The translations under genes and the position numbers were made by a program. From Anaerotignum sp. (GTDB lineage Bacteria > Bacillota > Clostridia > Lachnospirales > Anaerotignaceae), in NCBI GenBank assembly GCA_020024455.1, contig JAHHTU010000012.1, positions 1-59,831 of the forward strand: DNA of 59,831 bases. The letters run 5' to 3'. The notes under the pieces were generated by a model. That model saw nothing but the letters and a program-made list of their open reading frames with translations, was not told where the DNA came from and made no database searches. Each line of letters begins with the position of its first letter. The stretch's first letter is position 1. Shown piece by piece: positions 1-9,414 of the stretch.

Positions 1-11
1 TTCCTGTTCAT
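1..11 (-). CDS. Start of an unidentified gene, cut by the window edge
   Basis: Only the first codons (Met-Asn-Arg) are in the window. They are supported by a strong ribosome binding site, GAAAGGAGG, eight bases upstream of the ATG at 11..9. The gene runs leftward out of the window, so its product cannot be told. It lies in the GC-richer left patch with the small peptide ORF at 353-436 and is probably part of the same accessory element. Confidence 0.5.
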
Positions 12-352
12 TTGCGATTCCTCCTTTCAAAAGTTCTGTAAATTCTCTCGTAAAAATAGACCTGATGGAAGTCAGCCCGCTTTCACGTGGGATACTGTTC
101 AAGCTCCCCAGCCAGACGTTGGCTGATGGAATAACAGGTTCGGTCAGTGCCAAACAGTTTAATTATGCGACTTTGTGTCGCACATACGCCAGTGGGTTAT
201 AGTGCATGAATTTGGAAAAATGAATGGAATTGAACACCTTGCTCCGATACCCCCGCCTTTGGGAACAACCACCACATAGCTGCATCTGGCCTTTTTATCC
301 GCACTGGCCTGCAAAATCTGCGGGGTAAGCCAGAACCGGCTTTTGCAGAAGC

Positions 353-436
353 CTAAGGCTCGTCAGCCTTAACAGGAGCGGGACCCTTCAGGAGCTTCTC
401 CTCATTAGGGACTGTGTTCAATTTTTCATCTGCCAT
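353..436 (-). CDS. 27-residue hypothetical peptide
   Basis: A short ORF begins MADEKLNTVPNEEK and ends at TAG. AAAGGAGG stands six to eight bases before the ATG, which is what makes it credible. The peptide is acidic and lysine-rich with no hydrophobic segment. Beyond the stop, another frame stays open to about 160 and reads like protein (it includes SYVVVVPKGGGIG), so this may be the front of a longer, frameshifted gene. I do not recognise a family. Base composition here is clearly richer in G+C than in the chromosomal genes to the right. Confidence 0.4.
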   Translation of the reverse strand: MADEKLNTVPNEEKLLKGPAPVKADEP

Positions 437-724
437 TCACTAACCTCCTTTTCATGAAAGTTGCACAATTTTGTGGGTTAAATTTCTGTAATTATTTTTT
501 TGCCTCCTTCCGCTCTATCCACGCAAACAGCCGCCCCAATAAGTTTCAGCGGATATGTAGACACGTTTACAGGTGAACCAATAATAGGAAACAAATAAAA
601 TAGCCGCCAAGGGCGGCAGTTGAAAAAGCAATGTACTTGCTGGATTTTCAATGTGCTTGCAGGCACAACCGAAAAAAGCCATCATAGGGGCAGAGAAAAC
701 CACCCGTTTAGCGGGTGGTTCTGA
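437..724. other. Intergenic stretch with two hairpins
   Basis: No convincing gene. Open frames of about 62 codons on the minus strand have no usable ribosome binding site and run through the GCCGCC/GGCGGC hairpin at 603-617. Together with the terminator at 698-720 this looks like the boundary between chromosomal sequence and the accessory patch to the left. Confidence 0.5.
696..720 (-). terminator. Intrinsic terminator after nhaC
   Basis: A perfect 9-bp stem (AACCACCCG/CGGGTGGTT) with a 5-base loop follows the nhaC stop codon by 4 bases. On the minus strand it is followed by a short TTTTCTCT tract. Confidence 0.75.
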
Positions 725-2044
725 TTATTCTATGTTTTTGCTTGGTATCACAAAAATGAAAAGCAAAGAGCTAATCAAAAGCATATACGGATAATACAGA
801 TTGGGAATGATGTCAAAAGCAGACACATCAAATCCAAGTTCGGTTGCCGCAGAGATGGCAACCAGCATTTGTGCACCATACGGAATGATACCTTGTGCAA
901 CACAAGAAAATGTGTCCAAAAGAGATGCGGCATTTCTTGGAGAAATCTCGTATTCTTCTGCCATTTCTTTTGCAATCGGGTTTGCCATGACAATGGCAAC
1001 GGTGTTGTTGGCAGTAGCAATATCCATAGCCCCTACCAAAAGACCAATTCCCAGTTTCCCGCCTTTGTGATTTTTGAATATACGCTTGAAGAAGTTCAAC
1101 AACGCAGTAAAGCCGTTATATTCCTGAATGAGGGCACAAATGACGGATACCAAAATGGCAACCATGGCGGTTTCGTACATACCGGAAGCACCGGAACCCA
1201 TATTGGCAAGCAAAGCGGTTGCCTCAGTTGCACCGGTGGAAAGCATGATGACAGAGCCGGAAACAATCCCAATCAACAACACAATAAAAACATTGATACC
1301 GGCAATCCCACCGATTAAAACCAATATGTAAGGAATGATTTGAATGAGGTTGTAATCCTTGTGTATTTGTTCATTGATTTCTGTGTTGGCAGTCTGAAAG
1401 AAAATGATGAGTAATGTCACAATGGCTGCCGGCAGTGCGATTTTGAAATTTGCCCTAAATTTATCCTGCATCGGACAGCCCTGTCCATTACAAGCGGCAA
1501 TGGTGGTGTCGGAAATAAAGGAAAGGTTATCGCCAAACATAGCACCACCTATGACGGTACCAATACATAACGGAGCGGCAAATCCGGAGCTTTTTGCAAT
1601 CGCAATGGCAATCGGTGTGATGAGGGTAATTGTACCAACAGAAGTACCCATCGCCAAAGAAACAAAACAGCTCACCACAAATAACACCAAAACTGCATAC
1701 TGTGCAGGAATGACGGAAAGCAGAAAATAGGCAACGCTTTCGGCACTGCTTCTACCCACAACGCCCACAAAAACACCGGCAGTCATAAAAATTAAAATCA
1801 TTGTGACAATGTTTTTGTCAGCCAATCCTCTTGCCATAATATCCAGCTTTTGATTGAATTTGACAGCTCTGTTTTGCACACAGGCAACCAACAGCGCAAC
1901 CAAAAAGGAAACCACAATGGGAATGTTATAAAATCCCATTGGAATTTTCAATCCATATTCAAACAGTAGTCCAAGCCCTAAGTACATCAGCAAAAAAACG
2001 AGAATGGGCAACAACGCTTTCCAGTTCCCTTTTTGCACTTGCAT
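725..2044 (-). CDS. nhaC: NhaC-family Na+/H+ antiporter
   Basis: Integral membrane antiporter of about 439 residues that exchanges protons for sodium, or in some relatives an organic acid pair such as malate/lactate. About eleven to twelve hydrophobic segments are visible, and the family signature GAMFGDNLSFISDTTI lies in the middle, as in NhaC proteins. An in-frame ATG exists at 2059, but its codons overlap the ribosome binding site GGAGG (2057-2053). The ATG at 2044 has ideal 8-base spacing and is chosen. The gene stands alone, divergent from the transglutaminase-like gene and closed by its own terminator. Substrate is inferred from the family only. Confidence 0.85.
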   Translation of the reverse strand: MQVQKGNWKALLPILVFLLMYLGLGLLFEYGLKIPMGFYNIPIVVSFLVALLVACVQNRAVKFNQKLDIMARGLADKNIVTMILIFMTAGVFVGVVGRSSAESVAYFLLSVIPAQYAVLVLFVVSCFVSLAMGTSVGTITLITPIAIAIAKSSGFAAPLCIGTVIGGAMFGDNLSFISDTTIAACNGQGCPMQDKFRANFKIALPAAIVTLLIIFFQTANTEINEQIHKDYNLIQIIPYILVLIGGIAGINVFIVLLIGIVSGSVIMLSTGATEATALLANMGSGASGMYETAMVAILVSVICALIQEYNGFTALLNFFKRIFKNHKGGKLGIGLLVGAMDIATANNTVAIVMANPIAKEMAEEYEISPRNAASLLDTFSCVAQGIIPYGAQMLVAISAATELGFDVSAFDIIPNLYYPYMLLISSLLFIFVIPSKNIE

Positions 2045-2228
2045 AATCATCGCCTCCATAAATTTTTTTTGTATATCATGTATTTTAGCATGAAATAGAA
2101 AAAAGGACTAGAACCAAACAAAAAATAAGTGCAATTTTATAAAAAACAATCAAAAAGGTTGCTTTTTTGGAAAGATAACGTATAAAATGAGATACATAAA
2201 CAGAAAATGACACAAACAGAAAGGATTT

Positions 2229-3263
2229 TTGATGGAACCATATTATTACACACAAATGCATAAACAACAAAAAATAGTATATCAGGCAATGAAAATCGGC
2301 ATGATGAAAGCGGAAGAAACCATTTTGGTACCCTATATGGAAGTCAAAGCGTTATATGATATTTTTTTGAAAATGCGTTTGGATAACCCGTCTTTGTTTT
2401 GGGTGTCCTCGTTTCGTTGCCGCAAATATCAAAATGCTTTGCATATGCAGGTGATTCCGGAATATTTGTTTACAGGAAAGAAATTGGCAGAACAACAAAA
2501 AGCAATGTCTGCAAGAGTGGAAAAGCTGACAAAACAAAATACCGGTAAAACGCCATGGGAACAAGAAAAATGGATACATGATTTCCTGTGTGACCATGTG
2601 CGATATGACAAACTGAAAAAACCATACTCTCATGAAATCATTGGTGCTTTGGGGCATGGCGTAGGGGTGTGCGAGGGGATTGCAAAGGCGGCAAAACTGT
2701 TGTTGGACGCAGTGGGAATTCCCTGTATCATCGCATTGTCCGAGGCAAATCCACAAAAAGGCATCAAATATCGCCATGTATGGAATGTAGTCAAAATAGG
2801 AGATACTTGGTATCATTTAGATGTCACATTTGACCTTTCTTTATCCAAAAAAGAAGTCCGATATGATTATTTCAATTTAGATGACAGCCGTATATTTCGT
2901 GACCATGAACCCGTGATGGCTGCTGTGCCTGCCTGCACAGACGGCAACCATTTTTATTATTTGGAAAAGAAGCTGTCCTTTACAAAAACGGACAAACTGC
3001 AACAGCGTATCCTGCAAGCGGCAAAAAAACAAAAACGATTGACATTTCATTGGAGAGGCAGTTATTTGACGAAAGAGATGTTGGAAGAAATATTGCAAAT
3101 GATACAAAACTGTGGAAAAGCATATCAAAAAGCCCCGCAAATTGGGTTGAATTGGCATCAGGCAGTGCTTTCTGTGGCTTTTTTTGCACAGGAAGCAGCC
3201 TCGTTGGCATGGGAGGAACCCAACGAAGGAGAACAAACAAAAGCAAACGATACCACGATTTGA
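2229..3263 (+). CDS. Transglutaminase-like cysteine protease-fold protein
   Basis: A 344-residue protein without signal peptide or membrane segment, so probably cytoplasmic. The transglutaminase-core triad can be placed: Cys in GVGVCEGIAKA, His in RHVWNVVKI and Asp in YHLDVTFD, with the usual spacing. Family members act as peptidases or amide-bond enzymes; the substrate here is unknown. An AAAGG ribosome binding site precedes the ATG. The C-terminal third (about residues 240-344) has no recognisable domain. The gene stands alone, divergent from nhaC. Confidence 0.75.
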   Translation: MMEPYYYTQMHKQQKIVYQAMKIGMMKAEETILVPYMEVKALYDIFLKMRLDNPSLFWVSSFRCRKYQNALHMQVIPEYLFTGKKLAEQQKAMSARVEKLTKQNTGKTPWEQEKWIHDFLCDHVRYDKLKKPYSHEIIGALGHGVGVCEGIAKAAKLLLDAVGIPCIIALSEANPQKGIKYRHVWNVVKIGDTWYHLDVTFDLSLSKKEVRYDYFNLDDSRIFRDHEPVMAAVPACTDGNHFYYLEKKLSFTKTDKLQQRILQAAKKQKRLTFHWRGSYLTKEMLEEILQMIQNCGKAYQKAPQIGLNWHQAVLSVAFFAQEAASLAWEEPNEGEQTKANDTTI

Positions 3264-3747
3264 TGGTATACAAATACTGTCATTGTTTTTTCGTATATAA
3301 ATATGAGAAAATATGACAGTTTTTTTTATGAAAAAGTATACTGTTGAAAACAGACTTGCATAAACATAAAAGAGACGATGGATTTTGATGAGAATCTCTG
3401 CTGTGTCAAAAAAACAGAATGGTGTATACAATATTTATCGGATTTTGATACAAAAATCAAATATATCAGAAAAAAGTATGTGATTTCATACAATAATATT
3501 GACAAAATTTACAGAATACTATACAATTCTATAAAATGCACTGTGCATAGTTTAAGAACGGATTTCCATTTGGCATTATTTTTTTGAACCATATAAGTTG
3601 TATCGAATATCTTCATCAAAAGCAACTTACACCAATATCTCATAACGAAAGGAGGAGCAAAAAGTTTACGGAATTTGGCAGTATACAAAACAGAAATACT
3701 GCCAAAAGCAAAAATCAATACATTGCGAGTAGAAGGGAGAATGTGTA
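3264..3747. other. Intergenic region before brnQ with hairpins
   Basis: The 484 bases hold no convincing gene. ACTGTCAT (3277-3284) pairs with ATGACAGT (3314-3321) and is followed by seven Ts, a weak terminator for the transglutaminase-like gene. GGAGG at 3651-3655 has no start codon at proper distance. A strong hairpin, TTTGGCAGTAT against ATACTGCCAAA (about 3674-3708), lies 40 bases before the brnQ start and may be a leader structure. No T-box consensus (GGTGGTACC) is present. Confidence 0.5.
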
Positions 3748-5022
3748 ATGAACAAGATTAATGGCAAGGATATCATGGCGGTCGGCTTGACAATGTTTGC
3801 AATATTCTTTGGTGCCGGAAACTTAATATTTCCGCCATATTTGGGAAGAATTACAGGCAGTGAGTGGTTTCTGGGTTTCTTCTTTTTCTTTATTGTAGAC
3901 GTTGGGGTTTCCATGCTGGCAATTTTTGCAACCATTCAAAGCAAAGATTTTTCCATGACAGGTGTCCCAAGCAGATTGGGGAAAAAAGCGGCAACCATAG
4001 TTGCTATCATCATTGCAACTTGTTTGGCACCCTGTCTTGCAGTACCAAGAACGGCAGCAACCACGTTTGAGATGGGTTGGTCACAAATGTTTCCCAATTT
4101 GAGTATTTGGGTATTTAGTTTCATATTCTTTGCAATCGTTTGTTTTTTGACGGTGCGACCATCTAAGGTTGTGGATATTGTCGGGAATTATTTGACACCC
4201 ATATTGGTACTTTGTATTTTGGTATTATTGGTATTGGGTATCGTGGACCCCATTGGGCCGATTGCGTTGACATCACAGGTGGAAACCATCAAAGAGGGGA
4301 TTGTCAACGGATACCAAACCATGGACCCTCTGGGCATCGGATTGGTAATTGTGGCAATCATGGGGGCAACCACAGAAAAAGGTTATACAACGGTAGATAT
4401 GCAGGCACGTTTGCTCAGCAAAGCGGCAATCATCGCAGGGCTGTTGTTATTTATCGTATACGGTGGTCTGACATATTTGGGTGCAACGGTATCTTCCGGC
4501 GGATTTGAAGAATACAACCAAGCTGCGTTGGTGGTTGCACTGACGCAAAGATTGATGGGTACATGGGGCGTTATCATGTTGGCAGTGATTGTATTGTTTG
4601 CTTGTTTGACGACTGCCATTGGTTTGACCTCCGGTTTTGCGGGAACATTGGAAAAACTGACAAACGGCAAATGTAAATATAAAGTAACCGTTATTGCAAT
4701 GTCTATATTCTCTTTTGTCATTTCCAATGCAGGGATTTCCGTTATCATCAGCGTTGCAGCACCGATTTTGTCTGTGATATTCCCTTGCTTTATCACAATG
4801 ACTGTGTTGATGTTCTTTGGAAACCATATCAAAAACGACAATATCATTCGTTGTGCAACAGTATTTGCATTTATCATCAGTCTATCTGATGTGTTGGCAG
4901 GCTTTGGTGTGCCGATTACATATACAAAAGTGTTGCCGTTTGCAGCATATCAATGTGCTTGGATTGTACCGGCAATCATTGGCGGTATCATTGGGAAATT
5001 CATTCCGATGAAAAAAGCATGA
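3748..5022 (+). CDS. brnQ: Branched-chain amino acid carrier BrnQ (LIVCS family)
   Basis: Sodium- or proton-coupled importer of leucine, isoleucine and valine, 424 residues with about twelve hydrophobic segments. The N-terminal family signature AVGLTMFAIFFGAGNLIFPP is present (residues 11-30), and length matches the family. The ATG follows GAAGGGAGA. It lies about 100 bases upstream of iorA in the same direction; no terminator was seen between them, so it may supply amino acids to the fermentation block. Some relatives carry other hydrophobic amino acids, and an aromatic substrate would fit the neighbours; that is inference. Confidence 0.9.
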   Translation: MNKINGKDIMAVGLTMFAIFFGAGNLIFPPYLGRITGSEWFLGFFFFFIVDVGVSMLAIFATIQSKDFSMTGVPSRLGKKAATIVAIIIATCLAPCLAVPRTAATTFEMGWSQMFPNLSIWVFSFIFFAIVCFLTVRPSKVVDIVGNYLTPILVLCILVLLVLGIVDPIGPIALTSQVETIKEGIVNGYQTMDPLGIGLVIVAIMGATTEKGYTTVDMQARLLSKAAIIAGLLLFIVYGGLTYLGATVSSGGFEEYNQAALVVALTQRLMGTWGVIMLAVIVLFACLTTAIGLTSGFAGTLEKLTNGKCKYKVTVIAMSIFSFVISNAGISVIISVAAPILSVIFPCFITMTVLMFFGNHIKNDNIIRCATVFAFIISLSDVLAGFGVPITYTKVLPFAAYQCAWIVPAIIGGIIGKFIPMKKA

Positions 5023-5120
5023 TTTGTGACAGATGGTATTGTGTGGTAAATGATAGGCAAAGTGATTTCTAAATCGTATTTATCAGTATAAAGGGTAGAA
5101 AAAAGATGAGGAGGAAAGTT

Positions 5121-6899
5121 ATGAAAAAGCTAATGACAGGTAATGAAGCTCTGGTACGTGGTGCATGGGAAGCAGGTGTTCTGGTAGCGTCCGCATATCC
5201 GGGTACACCATCTACGGAAATTGTGGAAAATATGTCCGGTTATCAAGAAGTTTATTCAGAATGGGCTCCCAATGAAAAAGTTGCAATGGAGGCAGCCATT
5301 GGTGCATCGATTGCAGGGGTAAGAAGTTTGGCGGCAATGAAACACGTTGGTTTGAACGTTGCGGCTGACCCTTTGTTCACATTTGTGTATACCGGTGTAA
5401 CCGGTGGTATGGTTGTGATTACCGCTGACGAACCGGGACAACATTCTTCTCAAAATGAGCAGGATAACAGAAACTATGCAAGAGCGGCAATGATGCCCAT
5501 GATGGAACCTTCTAACAGTGCGGAAGCAAAAGCGTTTATGAAAGAAGCATTTGAGCTTTCCGAACGCTTTGACACACCGATTTTGATGAGAATGACAACA
5601 AGAGCTTGTCACTCCAAAGGTTTGGTGGAATGTGGCGAAAGAATGGCACAACCACCTGTCAAACCGTATGAAAAAGATGCCAAAAAATATGTCATGGTGC
5701 CTGCACACGCAAAACTGCGTAGAGCGGTATTGGAAGAAAGATTGCAAAAATTAAAAGCATTTTCAGAAGAAACACCCATGAACTTTATCGAAGATAACGG
5801 CAGTAAAATCGGCGTTATCACTTCCGGTATGTGTTACTGTTTTGCAAAAGAAGTATTCGGCGATGAAGTCAATTATTTGAAACTTGGTTTTACATATCCG
5901 TTGCCTACCAAAAAAATGACAGAATTCTGTAAAGGTTTGGATACCATTTATGTTATCGAAGAAAATGACCCCTTGCTGGAACATGAAGTGGAACGCTTGG
6001 GCTTTGCCGTCAAAGGCAAAAACACATTCCCTGCATATGACGAATTGACACCAGATGTCATCAGAAAGAGTGTGTACGGAGATGCATTCGAAAGTCTTGC
6101 ATATGATAAAGCAAAAGTTGTGCCAAGACCACCCGCTCTTTGTGCAGGCTGTCCACACCGTGGTTTCTTCTATGAATTGGGTAAGAGAAAAAATGTCATG
6201 GTAACCGGCGATATCGGCTGTTATACATTGGGCTTTGCAGAACCTTACAACGCATTGGACAGCTGTGTATGTATGGGTGCGGCATTCTCCACAGGACATG
6301 GTGCGGCAAAAGCATTTGAACAAAAAGGCGAACATACCAGAGTGGTTGGTGTCATGGGGGACTCCACATTCTTCCATACCGGTATCAACTCTCTGACAGA
6401 ATGTTTGTATAACAATTCCAAAACCGTCAGCGTGATTTTGGATAACAGAATTACCGGTATGACCGGACACCAAGAAAATCCCGGCTCCGGCAAACACGCA
6501 GATGGTACTTCTGCAACAGCGATTGATATTGAAACCGTATGTAGAGCATTGGGTGCAACCAATATCAGAACCATTGACCCCAATAACCTGCAAACCGTCA
6601 GAGAAACGTTGGATTGGGCTTTGACATTAGACGGCCCTTCCGTTATCATCACAAAATGGCCTTGCGTATTGAAAAAATTCAGCGAAGATGACAAGGCACG
6701 CTTCCCCGAAGCATTCAAAACAAAAGACGTTGTGGATACAGAAAAATGTATCGGTTGTAAAATGTGCTTGAAAACCGGTTGCCCTGCATTGTTTATCGAC
6801 AGAGAAACCAAAAAAGCAGGCATTGACGCTTTGCAGTGCGTAGGTTGCGGCGTTTGTGAACAAGTATGTCCAACCAAAGCAATCGGAAGGGAGTGCTAA
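5121..6899 (+). CDS. iorA: Indolepyruvate:ferredoxin oxidoreductase, alpha subunit
   Basis: Catalytic subunit of the enzyme that oxidatively decarboxylates aryl pyruvates (indolepyruvate, phenylpyruvate, hydroxyphenylpyruvate) to aryl-acetyl-CoA with ferredoxin as acceptor. The 592-residue protein has the N-terminal pyrimidine-binding domain (AYPGTPSTEI), a thiamine diphosphate domain with GDIGCYTLG and MGDSTFFHTG, and a C-terminal ferredoxin module with two four-cysteine motifs (CIGCKMCLKTGC and CVGCGVCEQVC). An upstream in-frame ATG at 5106 overlaps the ribosome binding site; AGGAGG (5109-5114) points to the ATG at 5121. iorB follows after 3 bases. Preference among aryl and branched substrates cannot be read from sequence. 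Confidence 0.93.
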   Translation: MKKLMTGNEALVRGAWEAGVLVASAYPGTPSTEIVENMSGYQEVYSEWAPNEKVAMEAAIGASIAGVRSLAAMKHVGLNVAADPLFTFVYTGVTGGMVVITADEPGQHSSQNEQDNRNYARAAMMPMMEPSNSAEAKAFMKEAFELSERFDTPILMRMTTRACHSKGLVECGERMAQPPVKPYEKDAKKYVMVPAHAKLRRAVLEERLQKLKAFSEETPMNFIEDNGSKIGVITSGMCYCFAKEVFGDEVNYLKLGFTYPLPTKKMTEFCKGLDTIYVIEENDPLLEHEVERLGFAVKGKNTFPAYDELTPDVIRKSVYGDAFESLAYDKAKVVPRPPALCAGCPHRGFFYELGKRKNVMVTGDIGCYTLGFAEPYNALDSCVCMGAAFSTGHGAAKAFEQKGEHTRVVGVMGDSTFFHTGINSLTECLYNNSKTVSVILDNRITGMTGHQENPGSGKHADGTSATAIDIETVCRALGATNIRTIDPNNLQTVRETLDWALTLDGPSVIITKWPCVLKKFSEDDKARFPEAFKTKDVVDTEKCIGCKMCLKTGCPALFIDRETKKAGIDALQCVGCGVCEQVCPTKAIGREC

Positions 6900-6902
6900 G
6901 CA

Positions 6903-7490
6903 ATGGAAAAAGGCACAAAAACAAAAAATATTCTGTTGGTTGGCGTAGGCGGGCAAGGGACTATCCTTGCCTCCAAGCTCCTGACATTGGGCTTGATGCA
7001 AGAAGGCTATGACGTGAAAATGAGCGAAATACATGGTATGAGCCAAAGAGGGGGCAGTGTATCCTCACAAGTCAGATACGGGGAAAAGGTTTGGTCACCC
7101 GTTATCGAAAAAGGCTCTGCGGATATGATTGTTTCTTTTGAAAAAATGGAGGCATTGCGTTGGCTGGAATATCTGAAAAAAGACGGAAAAATCGTGGTAA
7201 ACAGCCATGAAATGATGCCCATTCCCGTCATCATGGGAAAAGCGGAATATTCTCCCGCAATCATCGACGAAATTCAAAAATCATGCCAAGATGTCACCGT
7301 TGTCAACGCAACGCAAGAAGCCATGAAACTGGGCAATGGGAAAGTCATGAACATCATTTTGCTTGGCACCATTATCAAAGCCATGGGATTGGAAAATATC
7401 GACTGGAACAAAATTGTGCAGGAAAATGTAAAACCTGCTTTTGTGGAAGATAACCTGAAAGCAATACAAGTGGGTATGCACTTGGTATAA
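6903..7490 (+). CDS. iorB: Indolepyruvate:ferredoxin oxidoreductase, beta subunit (copy 1)
   Basis: The gamma-type domain subunit that partners IorA. The 195-residue protein opens with the glycine-rich motif LLVGVGGQGTILASK and carries SEIHGMSQRGGSVSSQVRYG, both typical of IorB. It starts 3 bases after iorA, with GGGAG in the end of iorA as ribosome binding site, so the two are translationally linked. A second, very similar copy lies 1.25 kb downstream beyond an aminotransferase gene. Confidence 0.92.
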   Translation: MEKGTKTKNILLVGVGGQGTILASKLLTLGLMQEGYDVKMSEIHGMSQRGGSVSSQVRYGEKVWSPVIEKGSADMIVSFEKMEALRWLEYLKKDGKIVVNSHEMMPIPVIMGKAEYSPAIIDEIQKSCQDVTVVNATQEAMKLGNGKVMNIILLGTIIKAMGLENIDWNKIVQENVKPAFVEDNLKAIQVGMHLV

Positions 7491-7539
7491 ACAAAAAGAT
7501 AGCAAGCGGAACATAACAAACAGAATGGAGGTCAAAGAT

Positions 7540-8721
7540 ATGTATAACCAATATCGGTATGGTTTAGGTACGGCAAGCTCCTGTATTCGTGAGTTGTTTG
7601 AATATGGTTTGCAACAGGCAGCAGTTGTGGGCAAAGAAAATGTGTATGATTTTTCACTGGGAAATCCCAGTATTCCCGCACCTGTGGCAGTCAATGCGGC
7701 AGCTGTGGACATCATACAGCATGAAGACAGCCTGCTGGTGCATGGATACAGCAGTGCCCCCGGTTTTGCAGATGCCAGAGATGCAGTCGCAAAAGAATTG
7801 GCAGAACGTACAGGCACAGAAATACATGGCAGTGATTTGTATTTCACTTGTGGGGCAGCACCTGCGTTGATTGCTGTGTGCAGTGCATTACATATTGATG
7901 CAAATACGGAAATTTTGGGGATTGCACCGTTTTTCCCCGAATATCGCCCATTCATAGAAAGCACAGGCAGTAAATTTGTGTATGTGCCTGCGGATACGGA
8001 ACAATTTCAAATTGATTTGCAAACATTGGAACGCATGATAAATCCAAATACACAGGCAGTGATTATCAATTCGCCCAATAACCCCTCGGGTGTTGTGTTC
8101 AGCAAAGAAACATTGCAAAAAGTGGCAGATATTTTGACCAGAAAAAGTCAGGAATTTGGCAAACCCATTTATCTGATTTCCGATGAACCGTATCGGGAAT
8201 TGGTGTATGACGGGGTAGAAGTGCCTTGGGTACCTTCCATTTATCAAGATACCATTGTGTGCTATTCCTATTCAAAGTCCCTGTCTTTGCCGGGGGAACG
8301 TATCGGATACATTTATGTACCGAAAAACATGACAGATGCAAAAGCCGTTTTTGCAACCATTGCAGGGGCGTCCAGAGTGCTTGGCCACGTATGTCCGCCA
8401 ACATTGATACAGCGTGTGGTTGCCCGTTGTGCATATGAAAAACCGGATTTGGAAGCCTATGACACAAACCGAAAATTGTTATATCAAGGATTGAAAAAAA
8501 TCGGGTATGAATGTGCAAATCCGGACGGTGCATTCTATCTGTTTGCAAAAGCACCGGGCGGCGATGCAAAAGCATTCTCAGAAAAATGCAAACAGAAAAA
8601 TTTGTTGGTTGTTCCTTCCGATGACTTCGGTGTCAAAGGGTATTTCCGTCTTTGCTATTGCGTATCAAAAGAAATGATTGAAAAAGCATTGCCGATTTTT
8701 GCAGAAGTGTTTGAGGCGTAA
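7540..8721 (+). CDS. PLP-dependent aminotransferase, class I fold
   Basis: Fold-type I aminotransferase of 393 residues, related to aspartate and aromatic aminotransferases. Visible marks are NSPNNPSGVV, SDEPYRELVYDG (Asp and Tyr that hold the cofactor) and SYSKSLSLPGERIGY, whose lysine (about residue 246) would bind pyridoxal phosphate. GGAGG overlaps an in-frame ATG at 7525; the ATG at 7540 has proper spacing. Lying between two iorB copies, it probably makes the 2-oxoacid that IorAB consumes, so an aromatic or branched-chain amino acid is the likely donor. That specificity is inferred from context. Confidence 0.85.
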   Translation: MYNQYRYGLGTASSCIRELFEYGLQQAAVVGKENVYDFSLGNPSIPAPVAVNAAAVDIIQHEDSLLVHGYSSAPGFADARDAVAKELAERTGTEIHGSDLYFTCGAAPALIAVCSALHIDANTEILGIAPFFPEYRPFIESTGSKFVYVPADTEQFQIDLQTLERMINPNTQAVIINSPNNPSGVVFSKETLQKVADILTRKSQEFGKPIYLISDEPYRELVYDGVEVPWVPSIYQDTIVCYSYSKSLSLPGERIGYIYVPKNMTDAKAVFATIAGASRVLGHVCPPTLIQRVVARCAYEKPDLEAYDTNRKLLYQGLKKIGYECANPDGAFYLFAKAPGGDAKAFSEKCKQKNLLVVPSDDFGVKGYFRLCYCVSKEMIEKALPIFAEVFEA

Positions 8722-8760
8722 TTTATCCGAAGCAATACGATGGGAAAGGTGGAGAGAACG

Positions 8761-9333
8761 ATGACAAAGAGTGTATTATTGGTTGGTGTTGGTGGGCAAG
8801 GTACCATTCTTGCGTCAAAACTGTTGACATTGGGCTTGATGGAAGAAGGATATGACGTAAAAATGAGCGAAATTCACGGTATGAGCCAAAGAGGCGGCAG
8901 TGTATCCTCTCAGGTACGGTATGGGGAAAAAGTTTGGTCACCTGTGATTGAAAAAGGCTCTGCGGATATGATTGTTTCGTTTGAAAAAATGGAGGCATTG
9001 CGTTGGTTGGAATATCTGAAAGCAGATGGAAAAATGGTAATCAATGACCATGAAATGATGCCCATGCCTGTCATTATGGGCAAAGCGGAATATTCCACAG
9101 AAATCATAGACGAAATCAAAAAAGCCTGCAAAGATGTAACGGTTGTCAATGCAACGGCAGAAGCCATGAAATTGGGCAATGGCAAGGTGATGAACATCAT
9201 TTTGCTTGGCACAATCATCAAAGCCATGAAATTGGATAATATAGATTGGGAACGTATTATCCGTGAAAATGTAAAACCTGCTTTTGTGGAAGATAACCTA
9301 AAAGCCATACAAGTGGGCATGAATTTGGTATAA
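8761..9333 (+). CDS. iorB: Indolepyruvate:ferredoxin oxidoreductase, beta subunit (copy 2)
   Basis: A second IorB of about 190 residues. By eye it differs from copy 1 at only some two dozen positions, mostly conservative, and both functional motifs (LLVGVGGQGTILASK, SEIHGMSQRGGSV) are intact. Differences cluster in the second half around the dimer or substrate region. An upstream in-frame ATG at 8740 overlaps the GGAGAG ribosome binding site, so 8761 is preferred. No second iorA accompanies it, so both copies would have to share the one IorA. This is most simply a recent duplication that enclosed the aminotransferase gene. Confidence 0.9.
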   Translation: MTKSVLLVGVGGQGTILASKLLTLGLMEEGYDVKMSEIHGMSQRGGSVSSQVRYGEKVWSPVIEKGSADMIVSFEKMEALRWLEYLKADGKMVINDHEMMPMPVIMGKAEYSTEIIDEIKKACKDVTVVNATAEAMKLGNGKVMNIILLGTIIKAMKLDNIDWERIIRENVKPAFVEDNLKAIQVGMNLV

Positions 9334-9414
9334 AACCATATGTGGTCGTGGGTGTCGGCTGGCACGGTCGATACCCATGCATACAAAAATCTGTCAGAAA
9401 TGGATGTGGAATAG

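Noticed and set aside
1..175. Group II intron 5' end (GTGCGAC near 168 on the minus strand, with a hairpin, followed by an ORF start at 11)
   Set aside because: Only about 160 bases separate the GTGCG-like start from the ORF; domains I to III need several hundred bases.
478..703. Two overlapping 62-codon open frames on the minus strand
   Set aside because: No ribosome binding site, and they run through the GCCGCC/GGCGGC hairpin.
3378..3587. 69-codon open frame on the plus strand before brnQ
   Set aside because: Codon use is unlike the neighbours, with no ribosome binding site and no recognisable protein pattern.
3264..3747. T-box or other amino-acid riboswitch before brnQ
   Set aside because: The GGTGGTACC core and other consensus blocks are missing; only a plain hairpin is present.
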